Origin: Bugulina stolonifera
Taxonomy: Eukaryota; Bryozoa; Gymnolaemata; Cheilostomatida; Bugulidae
Direction of reading: 5' to 3'
DNA length: 64,000 nt
Assembly (NCBI GenBank): GCA_935421135.1
Contig: OW285189.1
Coordinates: 1,536,179-1,600,178 of the forward strand
Below the pieces are notes generated by a model. That model had not been told where the DNA came from. It saw only the letters and a program-made list of their open reading frames with translations, and did not search any database. Below, piece by piece: positions 20,901 through 34,100 of this stretch. Position 1 is the first letter of the stretch; every line of letters begins with the position of its first letter. Made by a program: the position numbers and the translations under genes.

Positions 20901-23900
20901 ATAGTATTTAGCTTTTGCCAAAATGAAATTATTGTTGCAAGATGAAAATGCTATCGAGAGATGATACGATACAAGGTATATGGCAAGCATAGCAAAAATT
21001 GCAATCAAATCATTGAAAGTAACTTTGTTTTCTTTTTGATTTTAATTTAATTTTTAATTTTAATGTACTATGATCTATCTATGTCACAGTGTAATTAATA
21101 TTAAAAAATATCTATACATGTGAATATAGCAATGATGATTATTATTATTTACCCTTTGTTCACATTGATGCATAAGTGATTTGTTAAAATAACATGCTAG
21201 TTACTTATGGCTAATTATATTATACATCATTCATATATCATATTACATGTACTTTACTATTTTAAACTCTACTAAAATGGATAAAATGCAAATTGGAAAT
21301 AAAATATTGGGATTATAATATTAACCTTATTAACTAGGATTGTTGCTGTCTACATATATGTAGGCCTATATGCAGTACCTGATCAAAAATTTAATTTATT
21401 GAATTTCAAAATAATTGCATCATTTGATTGCAGCCGTAAGTAAAATAAACTTTTGATGACACTATATTCAACTCATTTTCTTTCTCTATTGTAATAATAA
21501 TACTATGATGACTAAAATGTGTGTAATGAATGCTTCTTTTTAGTAGTTTGTCAAGACTATGGCCCAGGAATGTGAAGTCCCATCAATCGCAACCTCTTAA
21601 AGCCATACTTGAGTGACGAGTATTGTACCTTGGACACTAAGTTGACTCGTTTTACATAGGTATACATAAGGTAAGTGCATTATACACTTTCAAGATTCAG
21701 CAAAGTTTTCACTGTAAACACTGCTGCATGTACATATTACTTTCCTGTACTGTGGTTTTTGGAATGTAGCCTAGCAAAATCAGCGTCGGTTTGATTTGTA
21801 TTCATCATTTTCAATCTAGTACATTGTACCTAGCAGTTATATTCTGTTGCTTAGAATGATTTTAAGTACCAACTGTTGACGTTAATATACTTTTAGGTGA
21901 TCCAATAGTATGATCACATGTTCACATAATGTTGTAGAAACATCTACCAAGCAACATGCTTGAACTGACGTACTTACCAACAATTTGAGCAGCTAAATCA
22001 ATCCTGAGGTTTGTAAAGTTTTGACTGGTACCTTCAAATATTAATATTCTGACACAATTGGAATTTCTTTCATTTATATATGTATTAGTAGTTGGCCTGA
22101 TACTTCATGTATGATCTTTCAGTAAATAGAATTTCTATGAGTACAGTACGTGTTGTATTTGATGTCTTTGATAGCCAATTCTAGTTTGATTTTGTCTATA
22201 TTGTGCAGTTACCTTAATGATCTTTTCTATTTATTAATTTGATTGTTACTGCCACGTTTCAAGTGATCGTAATCCACAAGCTTTAATGTTAACAAGAACT
22301 AATATTATGCACTCATGGTTATTTGCAATTAACCGAGTAGAGTTAGTTTGTTCCAAGATGTCATTATTTTGAATTCCAAGATTACTCATTTATTGTATGT
22401 TAAACATTTTTATGTGTTTGCAGTCATAGTCAATTGAAAATACACGTGGCTCAAAATTTATACTTTATAGACTATTGTATTCGATTTGACATGTATTTTG
22501 TGCTATTTTTCTTATCTTTCCCAGTCTTTAGGTAGGGTTTATTTTACTAGATGAAACCGCAATTTTCCATTTGTAAATACATGTAAGTGCTGTTGTTGTG
22601 AACATTAATTTACTGATTATCTACCAATACAAACTCTAGAAAAATTTTAATGCCCTCTACGTTTTATGACACTGAGCTATGATTGCAAGATTGATTTAGG
22701 CCTGTTAGTATACTTTTGGCAAAGTGCTGGAGACTAAAATCAATAGCCATGGAATCAAGTGTACATGTACAGTGGTGTGCGAAATAAACTGGACCCCTTT
22801 CCTTATTGAATGCGTTTTAATGCTTTTTGTTTCTTACTAAATTCCCAGCATTCTATGTGAATAACAGGTACAATTTATATATCATTAAAATGGAAATCTT
22901 CTCAGGATTCTGAATCTGTCTTCAAATGTTGCATTCACCTAACCCAAATTAAATTGCAATGCAATTACTCATCCAAACCCATGTCGGAAAATTGGCTGCA
23001 AAGTGTATTATTTTCGGCAGGGCTTATCTGGACAATAATTTGTGTTTGGACACATATTGCCTAGACGCAAATCACGATAACACTCTGTGGATGTTGTGTT
23101 TGATGTAGTGTGATACAAAAAAGTTAACTCTTGGTATCCTAAAGTGCCTAACTACTCAGTTCTCGGTAGTCTGTTTTAATCATGGCTCCACTCAGTTGAC
23201 AGCAACAAAGTGTAATAGTACACCTGCACAACCAAGGAAAGTCTAACTCTGCAATAACTAAAGAGGTTAAATGGTCAAGAATACTATTGCTACAACTTTG
23301 AACCGATATAAAGAGACAGAATGCTGCCTCCTGCCAATCATAAAGAGTCCCACTTCGGTAACGATTTGGAAATGCACATCCTCAAAAGTGTCGGACGCTT
23401 AACGGTGACCGATGGGATGATTAACGGAGATAAATACATTAATGCGCTAGAGAATAAGCTACTGCCATGTGCCAGGGACCTCTAGATTTATGAATGGTTG
23501 ATTCAGGATGACAATGTGCCTTGTCATCGTGCTACAAAGTCAGGAAATGCATCAATAACAGCAGTGCTAGAATGTTCGACTGGCCGGCTCAAAGTCCTGA
23601 TCTGAATCCAATTGAAAATCTTTGGCACAGAGTTGGTGTGCAATTCAGCAGAGACAACACAACACCACTAGAACGAAATATTTATGCCTGGCACTACATT
23701 ATCATTCCAGAACCTGGTTACCGGTGTGCCCAGAAGAAGCCGAGCGGTTCCGAAGACCAAAGGCTGGCCAACTAAGTACTGGGTCTGCAATACCTTTCAA
23801 ATAGCACCCAATGGCACCTTTCAGGACCACTCAATGATTTTTCTCAGAGTTGTTCTAACAAAACATGCTAACTCAGCAAATTAAAGCACTCGTAATGCAC

Positions 23901-26900
23901 TAATTCATTACAAAGAATATTTCGTCAATAAGCAAAATGGGAGGTGGTAAGGTTTAGAGCTAATAAAGTGTTAGTAAAACACTTTTTACAAACTCATACT
24001 TCACATATTTCAGTTTAGAAGCCTTTGGGGATTACAATGATATATAGTTTGTCTATATTTTATGCAAATGCATGACTCCAGAAGGCTTTAAGGAGCAAAT
24101 ATGCCATGCCAACATAGGGGTCCAGTTTATTTCGCACACCACTGTATAAATCCGCCTGACTATGATGCATGCACATTTCAACAAAAATGTTTGAAATGAT
24201 TTGGTCTGTCGTACCCTCTGAAAATGTAATCGTCATTCTTAGTTATTAAATATGAGAACATCAAATGACTATTCAACTTCAATATCTTGAAACATTTATT
24301 GTTGATTTACGTTATCTGTTTATAATAAAATACAACAATGAAAACAGCGGAAACCAGGATAAGATACATGTGTAAAGTATTGAACATGAAAAGTGTATGT
24401 ATAATATACATTGTGGGCAGAAGTCATAATGAGATACACAGTCCATGTAGGGCGCCAGCAGAAGTTTGTTTTCAATCGTAATCGTTCACTTTGAATGCTG
24501 AGGCACTATAACGCTTCACCTTTTATATAGTTACTTGATGAGGAAACCTCTTGGAGTACGGGTGAAATGTACATTTAGAACACTTCGTTTGCAATCCAAT
24601 ATGTATTATCTGCAATTCAAAATGTAGAGCATTTTATTAAGAAAAATAATTGTGACCCTCACCAAAATTATATTGCTATTCCGAAGAAAAAACATCAATG
24701 GTTGGGTTCAACTCCCACAACAGAATTTTCCACCCTGTTGAATAGCTGATGCCGGAGTACTAGTACTGATAACCAAGTTGATGTACATAACGTATTACTG
24801 CTACAACACTTACCTACGCTTTTTCCAACACTGAAGATAAAGATGATACAGTGCAAGCTGTAGAATAGTTTAAATTTCCACGCCAGTGTCTGGTAGCATG
24901 GAATTGGTCTAGCTAGGTTCCCCTTCTTTCATACAGCTTTGGAATCTCACTGTGCTAAAAAATAATGATAGTAATATAATATTTATGGCACCAAACACAA
25001 TTCTTTAAACATGACTGCCCAATAGCAGAGCCAGTCGAGGGGCCTCCACGGCTCCTAGAGCTGGATATTATTATAGTTCGATATGGTACAGAAGGAAGAC
25101 CTTCTTCGGAATTAAAACTTCCTAAATCGCATAAGTTGTCGGTTTTGTTAGCTAAAGCATGATTGTGTATTTCACATTTTGCAAGAATAGACTGATGAAA
25201 TCTACCTCAATGAGTTTATAAGTTTGTGCATAAATTTAATTCAAGAAGAAGGTTTTAGTGCTATATTGTAATGAGCCTTATCGCTACATAACAAATTATA
25301 AACACCTACCAGTAGAAAGAACTGGATGTAGAAATTGAGGTTGGCATTCGATTTACAAATTCTTCATCAAAGGTGAGTGTGCGTCTTTACCCTGCTCACC
25401 AGATCATTCCTTCCTTTCAGCAAACAATCAAATGCAACTATGTCTTTATCGATGTCAGGAAAGTTACTTGCTGACAACATTGGAACTAGTCTGTAATCAA
25501 CACAGTGAGTACATCGTAAGATACAAATACAATAAAAACATAAAATTCTTTAGTAATGAAGCGTTGCTGTTTTAATCAAAAAGAAATTTTGACCATGTGG
25601 ACATAAATAAAAGTACACTAGGTTAGCTCAGCTGCATTAGAGAGGTGAATTTGTGTCTAATGAAGTTAGTATCAGTCCCACCAACTTTTTAGATTTAGCC
25701 GGGGGGGGGGGGGTTTAAAAGAGTGAATAAACTAAATACAGTAATTCAAATATCTTGAATAGACCAGATCAGTCAATTGATTATTTTAGAAATAAATTTA
25801 TGATGGAATTATTGTTTGTATTTACATTCAAATTTTGCTTGGCTAAATGAATCAACTAACTATATTTTCGCAGAATATGTGTATTGTAAATTGTATTTGA
25901 ATATGCATATTGTAGATGTAAAGACTTATTTTAAATTTAATGATTTAATACAACAATTACAATACAATAGCTTCACATTTTTGTAAAGTTCATTGTCAAA
26001 ACTCAATTGAATATTATATTCAATATTAAAATTTAGTTTCACAGTATTGTAATATAAATATGTTAAAATCATAATCACTTAGATTATTATAATTATATCA
26101 CATCATATAGCCCAACTAATGTTATAATAATATGAAATATAATAATCATATGACTTACTTTTTGTGTTGAAAGTTATCCAATTTTATTAATCATTTATTT
26201 AATATTTAATTTCAAACTTGGTCATTTGTTTGTTTTTTAAACAAAATAAATAAAAATGAGTACATATATTATTATTAATAATTATATATTAAATGCTTAC
26301 CATGCTGAGTATTGTGATGGCTGATAATCTGGCCATAAACTAAGCTCATGTTTTCCAGAAAATGAAATTTATGAAATGAAAATCCAACTTTCGAATGCCA
26401 TTCTTAGCGTTTCTGTGTACTATGAATTTTCAACTCAACCCATAGACATGAACGGAGATAGATAGTACAGTATCTTGGTACTTGCAATAACTCTGTGATC
26501 AATTGTATTGTAAACAAAATACCACGTGCAGACCGCTAGCATGGTCATGTGACTTTGGTTTGTTTATAAAATTTGATATTAGTATGATAATCCATAGTTT
26601 CGAATAAACAATGGCAGCTATAAAAATAAAACTTCTTTCGAAAGTGTAATATAAATTGAAGGGTGCATGGTTGCAAGTAGTATATGCCCATGGATTATTT
26701 TTGCATATTTCAAGCTATTTTTTAAAATATTTGCAAAAAACTAAACCTCTCTCTATACAACTTATATAAAAAAAGTGCCGTTTAGGGTGTCTTCATCAAA
26801 AATTCGTCCTAGGGCAGCACTTTAGCGCATCGCGCGATGCATCATGGGAAGGAGAAATATGTTGAGAGCACAACTCTGAAACACATGACTTTGCTGCTGC

Positions 26901-27166
26901 CTTCATTTTGACACAAAACTAGATTTGCTGAGCAGGGTAATTAGTGAGAGGGATCCTTTAACATGTATCTCTATGTGACATATATCTGTATGTGGCATAT
27001 GATATTATATACCTGTATACATGTGACATGTTGTATCTCTATGGTGTTATTAGTACAATTGTGTAGATTTTGTATAGAATATGTATTTGTATGTTTGTAG
27101 GTGAATGAAGGATTTGAGCTAATGGGAGAGCGGAGAGTTGTTGGCAAGTTAATTATAGGAATGTAG
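17923..27166 (+). CDS. Quinone oxidoreductase-like (MDR superfamily), 5' end incomplete
   Basis: Medium-chain dehydrogenase/reductase of the zeta-crystallin/quinone oxidoreductase type, expected to use NADPH. Exons: about 17923-18033, 18180-18276, 18466-18602, 18899-19023, 19477-19558, 19718-19893, 20108-20333 and 27101-27166 (stop TAG), all with GT..AG sites and matching phases. Blocks in order: CQELKKPL, RTRACGLNYATYL, GSEFAGEVMEVG, NYGTAWMGL, the nucleotide-binding loop VLVTGASGGVGLAAVELA, GASHTIDYT, VDIVFDVVGGD, GRFITIGYTAG, and the C-terminal GKLIIGM. No zinc-ligand set of classical alcohol dehydrogenases is seen. The first coding exon with the ATG was not found. The visible N-terminus (STSVRSAAGYRA) is basic and could be part of a mitochondrial presequence. 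It resembles vertebrate quinone oxidoreductase-like protein 2. The last intron is 6.8 kb because of a transposon insertion. Confidence 0.88.
18360..18440 (+). repeat. Dispersed repeat, copy 1 (partner at 39321-39387)
   Basis: TGAATAAAATAAATTGTTAT, then TGCTGCATATTGCTATTTAT, then CAATATCCGAATATGCCTA. The same series with few changes occurs at 39321-39387, where an inner segment of about 12 bp is missing. An unclassified interspersed repeat. Confidence 0.6.
18610..18880 (+). repeat. 19-bp minisatellite in oxidoreductase intron
   Basis: Units of about 19 bp (GTACTTACACTATACACAT and variants), roughly 14 copies, occupy nearly the whole 296-bp intron 18603-18898. The reverse strand of the unit contains GTAAG. 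Confidence 0.85.
19893..20024 (+). repeat. 66-bp tandem duplication starting at a splice donor
   Basis: Two near-identical 66-bp copies begin at the exon/intron junction GGTAACTAAG (19893 and 19959). The second copy therefore carries a complete duplicate of the GTAACT donor. One T/C difference was noticed (GGTATTCAG against GGTACTCAG). Confidence 0.9.
20570..20714 (+). repeat. Diverged minisatellite, left of the 6.2-kb insertion
   Basis: Recurrent ATCTCTATGTGACATATTAT-like units of about 30 bp. The same pattern resumes at 26962-27045 (ATGTATCTCTATGTGACATA), on the far side of the TTAA-flanked insertion, so the two were once one array. Confidence 0.75.
22770..24144 (+). mobile_element. Tc1/mariner-type transposon, inactive
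   Basis: Inverted repeats of 29 bp start CAGTGGTGTGCGAAATAAAC at the left and are matched exactly in inverse at the right end. TA dinucleotides flank both sides (22768-22769, 24145-24146). Size 1,375 bp, as expected for Tc1. It contains a broken transposase. Nested in the TTAA-flanked insertion. Confidence 0.93.
23220..23790 (+). pseudogene. Tc1 transposase remnant
   Basis: The plus strand shows QDDNVPCHRA near 23507-23535 and DWPAQSPDLNPIENLWHRVG near 23578-23637, the two best-conserved blocks around the second Asp and the third acidic residue of the Tc1 DDE domain. The N-terminal part and the first Asp block are scrambled by frameshifts and deletions, so no functional enzyme is made. Confidence 0.88.
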
Positions 27167-27264
27167 AATCCGCTTTACTGTTTCAAGATTGAGTAATCAT
27201 GTACACGTATGTATACATGCCTATGTGTACAGGGTGTAACAGCTAGGAGGCATTTGCCACCATA

Positions 27265-27352
27265 AAATTTTAGTCTAGGTAGCATCAGCCATTAGTCTAG
27301 GTAGTATCAGCCATCAGTCTAGGTAGTATCAGCTATTAGTCTAGGTAGTATT
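27265..27352 (+). repeat. 22-bp repeat, four copies, downstream of the oxidoreductase
   Basis: TTAGTCTAGGTAGTATCAGC-like units repeat four times about 100 bp after the stop codon. Probably in the 3' UTR or just beyond. Confidence 0.8.
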
Positions 27353-28168
27353 TTGGATCCCTGGTTTAGGTGAGTCTGCCCCTAAACCAAAAATAGTTAT
27401 TACAGCCCTGCATGCACAACGTACCATGTATAATAGAGAGTAATATTCTACATAGTAATATGTAGAATGAATACATTAGACAGTTTAAAATTGAGAGTTG
27501 TTTGCCATTGGTAAATTAAGGTTTTTAGCCAGTGGGACAACACCACTGTACCCAGTGCACTACTTGTGACTGTTGAGAGGTGCTACAAAGTTCTACTGTA
27601 GGAGCACTTGATACATATTATGTAGTGTGTGATATTTAAATTTTATTATATGAGTTGATTGATAATTACTATACATCATGCAGTTATATTTATTTGGCTT
27701 GACTTACAGTATATACTTTTTAAATATGATTAAAAATTATTTTAATTATGATTTCATAAATAAATTTCTCATAAATAAGTGGTACTCTTTTCTTACAAAC
27801 CAATAAAAATACACACGTCTAACATATCATGAGTATGCAGACGTACATTGCAGTGTGACCACCTATACTGTACATGGTCATTATACACATTATACACATA
27901 CATGTACACTGTAGTACCAGTCTGTGTAGCACCAGTTTGAATGAGTACAGCCAAAATATCAGACCGGTACAGGTACAGTGGGTCACATTTGGTCTATTAT
28001 AGAACAAGCTGGTACTTTATGAAAGAAGAACTTGACTGTGTGTGTTACATCACCTCAACAGTTGAGAACATGTAATACACATAATAGTATACACCTATAT
28101 ATTATATAACCAGTATTATAGGTGAAATGTAATACAGTAATACAGTTTGGTGTAATACTAGGGTAGGG

Positions 28169-31100
28169 TTAGCCCTGTGTGACTGCTGACAGCTGGTTTC
28201 TGATCTTTCCCAGCCCATCCAGCATTGCGTTTAGTTTCTCTTCACTGAGCTGCACATTCACAGTTCTTGTATTTGATTGGACAGTGCAGTCTTCAATCTA
28301 CAATAGATTAGTATATGGTTATACAGATATTATACACGGTTACACAGATATCATACACAGTTATACAAATATTATACACGGTTATACAGATATTATACAC
28401 GGTTATACAGATATTATACACGGTTATACAGATATGATACACGGTTATACAGATATGATACACGGTTATACAGATATCATACACGGTTATACAGATATTA
28501 TCCACGGTTATACAGATATTATACACGGTTATACAGATATGATACACGGTTATACAGATATCATACACGGTTATACAGATATTATACACGGTTATACAGA
28601 TATTATACACGGTTATACAGATATTATACACGGTTATACAGATATTATACACGGTTAGACAGATATGATACACGGCTATACAGATATTATACACGGCTAT
28701 ACAGATATTATACACGATACAGTGTAGTGTAGTGCAGTACCATATACTGTTCTCATATAAATAGCCATTAATAATGATGTTAGATGTTTAGGCCATACTC
28801 TACCATCTAGACAAATATAGTGAAAGGAAAGATGGATCATTCAATGACAATAAGCTGTCTCACTTTCCACTGAGTTTTTGGTTACACTAGCATAGTTGGT
28901 TACTGTTTGCATATTGTGTACCTTGTAATAAGGTCTCGTTTATATAAATGAATGGTTTATATGGAGTAGTAGCGAAGAACTGTCTCCGATTCACCTGAGG
29001 TATACCAATAGAGACAGTGTATTTGTACACAAGGTAGCATAACTCCTTACTTAATCTGGATCGCCTTTCAAAGGGAGGAGGGACAGTTTTTGGCCAAAGT
29101 GATCCATCTTTTCTCCCATTATCTTTGACTTAGATGTGGCTACAGTATAATACTGATATATCCCTGTAACCTACTGTATAATACTGATATACCCCTGTAA
29201 CCTACTGTATAATACCAATATATCTTTGTACAGAGATGTAGTATAGTCTAACCTTTAGCTGAAGCATGCAGTTAGACTGAGATGGTGGAAGGACATCTAG
29301 TGGTAAATGGTGCATGGAACTGTCCACTGTACACTTAACGTCGCAAAGGCGTGGTAGAGTGGCTACAAGATATGATATATAAATGTACTACCGTAACTGA
29401 TATGATACATAAATGTACTACCGTAACTGATATGACATATAAATGTACTACCGTAACTGATATGATATATAAATGTACTACCGTAACTGATATGACATAT
29501 AAATGTACTACCATAACTGATATGATATATAAATGTACTACCGTAACTGATATGATATATAAATGTACTACCGTAACTGATATGATATATAAATGTACTA
29601 CCATAACTGATATGATATATAAATGTACTACCGTAACTGATATGATATATAAATGTACTACCGTAACTGATATGACATATAAATGTACTACCATAACTGA
29701 TATGATATATAAATGTACTACCATAACTGATATGATATATAAATGTACTACCATAACTGATATGACATATAAATGTACTACCATAACTGATATGATATAT
29801 AAATGTACTACCGTAACTGATATGACATATAAATGTACTACCATAACTGATATGATATATAAATGTACTACCGTAACTAATATGACATATAAATGTACTA
29901 CCGTAACTGATATGATATATAAATGTACTACCGTAACTGATATTATATATAAATGTACTACCGTAACTGATATGATATATAAATGTACTACCATAACTGA
30001 TATGATATATAAATGTACTACCGTAACTGATATGATATATAAATGTACTACCGTAACTGATATGACATATAAATGTACTACCATAACTGATATGATATAT
30101 AAATGTACTACCATAACTGATATGATATATAAATGTACTACCGTAACTGATATGACATATAAATGTACTACCATAACTGATATGATATATAAATGTACTA
30201 CCATAACTGATATGATATATAAATGTACTACCGTAACTGATATGACATATAAATGTACTACCGTAACTGATATGATATATAAATGTACTACCGTAACTGA
30301 TATGACATATAAATGTACTACCGTAACTGATATGATATATAAATGTACTACCGTAACTGATATGATATATAAATGTACTACCGTAACTGATATGATATAT
30401 AAATGTACTACCGTAACTGATATGACATATAAATGTACTACCATAACTGATATGATATATAAATGTACTACCGTAACTGATATGATACATGTATATAAAT
30501 GTACTACCGTAACAGATAAATTTCACTTGGGACGCTAGTTGTATCTAGTAGACGATATACATAACATGGGAGACAATCCCTAGTGAGTATACACTGTGTT
30601 ATAGGACAACATGATACGCTACTCACTGTTAGTGCAGGTAAGAGATGACCTCCATTCTGTAAAGTTAGTAGTAACTATGTTAGTTATCAGTTCCTTCAGG
30701 TTTGTCTGTACATCACCTGTATATACAGCATGTATGTAACGTACATATTGTATGTACATGTATATTATGTAACGTACATATTGTATGTACATGTATATTA
30801 TGTAACGTACATATTGTATGTACATGTATATTACGTGACGTACATATTGTATGTACATGTATATTACGTGACGTACATATTGTATGTACATGTATATTAC
30901 GTAACATACATATTGTATGTACATGTATATTATGTAACATACATATTGTATGTACATGTATATTATGTAACGTACATATTGTATGTACATGTATATTATG
31001 TACCTTAGTGGCAACAGCAAAGTTAGTCTGCAGATGTTCCTCCAATACATTACCCTTATTAAAATAATATTTCATTACAGTGGGTCTAAAAACACTCATC

Positions 31101-34100
31101 AGATTCAATGTTCAAGACTATATAAATATTGTGTGCATAGTAGTCTTAGCTTGTACACGTTGTACTTACTTGTACACGTTGTACTTACTTGTACACGTTG
31201 TACTTACTTGTACACGTTGTACTTACTTGTACACGTTGTACTTACTTGTACACGTTGTACTTACTTGTACACGTTGTGCTTACTTGTACACGTTGTACTT
31301 ACTTGTACACGTTGTACTTACTTGCACACGTTGTACTTACTTGCACACGTTGTACTTACTTGTACACGTTGTACTTACTTGTACACGTTGTACTTACTTG
31401 CACACGTTGTACTTACTTGCACACGTTGTACTTACTTGCACACGTTGTACTTACTTGTACACGTTGTACTTACTTGTACACGTTGTACTTACTTGTACAC
31501 GTTGTACTTACTTGCACACGTTGTACTTACTTGCACACGTTGTACTTACTTGCACACGTTGTACTTACTTGCACACGTTGTACTTGCACACGTTGTACTT
31601 ACTTGCACACGTTGTACTTACTTGCACACGTTGTGCTTACTTGCACACGTTGTACTTACTTGCACACGTTGTACTTACTTGCACACGTTGTACTTACTTG
31701 TACACGTTGTACTTACTTGTACACGTTGTACTTACTTGTACACGTTGTGCTTACTTGTACACGTTGTGCTTACTTGTACACGTTGTACTTACTTGTACAC
31801 GTTGTACTTACTTGTACACGTTGTGCTTACTTGTACACGTTGTGCTTACTTGTACACGTTGTACTTACTTGTACACGTTGTACTTACTTGCACACGTTGT
31901 ACTTACTTGCACACGTTGTACTTACTTGCACACGTTGTACTTACTTGCACACGTTGTACTTACTTGCACACGTTGTACTTACTTGCACACGTTGTACTTA
32001 CTTGCACACGTTGTACTTACTTGCACACGTTGTACTTACTTGCACACGTTGTACTTACTTGCACACGTTGTGCTTACTTGCACACGTTGTGCTTACTTGT
32101 ACACGTTGTGCTTACTTGTACACGTTGTACTTACTTGTACACGTTGTGCTTACTTGTACACGTTGTGCTTACTTGTACACGTTGTACTTACTTGCACACG
32201 TTGTGCTTACTTGCACACGTTGTGCTTACTTGCACACGTTGTGCTTACTTGCACACGTTGTACTTACTTGCACACGTTGTACTTACTTGCACACGTTGTA
32301 CTTACTTGTACACGTTGTACTTACTTGTACACGTTGTACTTACTTGTACACGTTGTACTTACTTGTACACGTTGTACTTACTTGTACACGTTGTGCTTAC
32401 TTGTACACGTTGTGCTTACTTGCACACGTTGTGCTTACTTGCACACGTTGTGCTTACTTGCACACGTTGTGCTTACTTGCACACGTTGTGCTTACTTGCA
32501 CACGTTGTACTTACTTGCACACGTTGTACTTACTTGCACACGTTGTACTTACTTGCACACGTTGTACTTACTTGCACACGTTGTACTTACTTGCACACGT
32601 TGTGCTTACTTGCACACGTTGTGCTTACTTGCACACGTTGTGCTTACTTGTACACGTTGTGCTTACTTGTACACGTTGTGCTTACTTGTACACGTTGTGC
32701 TTACTTGTACACGTTGTACTTACTTGTACACGTTGTACTTACTTGTACACGTTGTACTTACTTGTACACGTTGTACTTACTTGTACACGTTGTACTTACT
32801 TGTACACGTTGTGCTTACTTGTACACGTTGTACTTACTTGTACACGTTGTGCTTACTTGTACACGTTGTACTTACTTGTACACGTTGTACTTACTTGTAC
32901 ACGTTGTGCTTACTTGTACACGTTGTACTTACTTGTACACGTTGTACTTACTTGTACACGTTGTACTTACTTGTACACGTTGTACTTACTTGTACACGTT
33001 GTACTTACTTGTACACGTTGTACTTACTTGGAAAACGAGAAGCCAGAGACTCAACATCAGCAGAAGAAATAAACAAAGCTTGTTGCAGAAACAGAGAAAG
33101 ATTTACTATCACCTACAACAGCACATCATCATTCATTACCCATAATACAACAGCACATCATCATTAATTACCCATAATACAACAGCACATCATCATTAAT
33201 TACCCATAATACAACAGCACATCATCATTCATTACTCATAATACAACAGCATATCATCATTCATTACCCATAATACAACAGCACATCATCATTCATTACC
33301 CATAATACAACAGCATATCATCATTCATTACCCATAATACAACAGCACATCATCATTAATTACCCATAATACAACAGCATATCATCATTCATTACCCATA
33401 ATACAACAGCATATCATCATTCATTACCCATAATACAACAGCATATCATCATTCATTACCCATAATACAACAGCACATCGCCATTACTCCATTACTCATT
33501 GTACATGTAGGCCCTATACACTATAGGGAAAGGCTCATAACGTTATTGTTAATTTTGTTATAGGGTCTACTACATGTACATGTACATGTATGTACAACGG
33601 CTACATACATGTGTCCACATATCTACATCTACTATTACTTACCTGCTTGGTCTCGCCTTTAGTTATAGATAGTTTATAGCTCCAGTCTGCTACAACAGGT
33701 TCTGGTATAAGATCTGCTGGCACACCTTTATACAGAACGGCCTGGTGACACAGTTGTGTCAGAATATCTTTACTTGGCACCTGGATATAATACAATAAGT
33801 GTACAATTACATACATGTACATATGATTTACAGAGCTCGGTATTTTGGATGCTTCCTTTCAACCAGCAGCCATAGCCAGTTCAAACCTCACGTTAGGTCA
33901 GATAATATTTTAGCACCTATAGCCAGTGCAGTATTTTGTTTGCCAGTTCATAGGTTATGGGAATCAAAATGAATGTCAGTGGAATTTGCATCATATCAGC
34001 AAACCTTTCTCTGTTTTAGTACAAAATGTATAGCCTATTCATTACATTACGATGTTATATTGTAGGCCTAACCAAATGATGCTAGATGTTCAGATTTTAA

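Larger units (their letters stand above)
20719..26957. mobile_element. 6.2-kb TTAA-flanked insertion with short TIRs
   Basis: The left end after TTAA reads AGGACCCCTCTCAC. The right end before TTAA reads GTGAGAGGGATCCT, its inverse with one mismatch. TTAA stands at 20715-20718 and 26958-26961, and a common minisatellite continues outside both ends. A TTAA target is typical of piggyBac and Kolobok-type elements, but a TA target with longer TIRs is also possible. The interior is very AT-rich without a credible transposase of its own. It carries a later Tc1 insertion. Alternatively, two separate copies of one MITE family may mark the ends. Confidence 0.6.

Noticed and set aside
28179..28715. Repetitive open frames of 135-159 codons on both strands
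   Set aside because: Part comes from the last COMMD9 exon read in reverse and the rest from the 21-bp array.
29335..30538. Open frames of 369-395 codons on both strands
   Set aside because: A product of the 30-bp intronic array (period divisible by three); no start context, domain or flanking coding sequence.
30983..33167. Three overlapping plus-strand open frames of 627-720 codons (CTRCTYL-type repeats)
   Set aside because: They lie entirely in the 19-bp array of a COMMD9 intron; all three frames are open at once because the unit lacks stops, so they are not genes.
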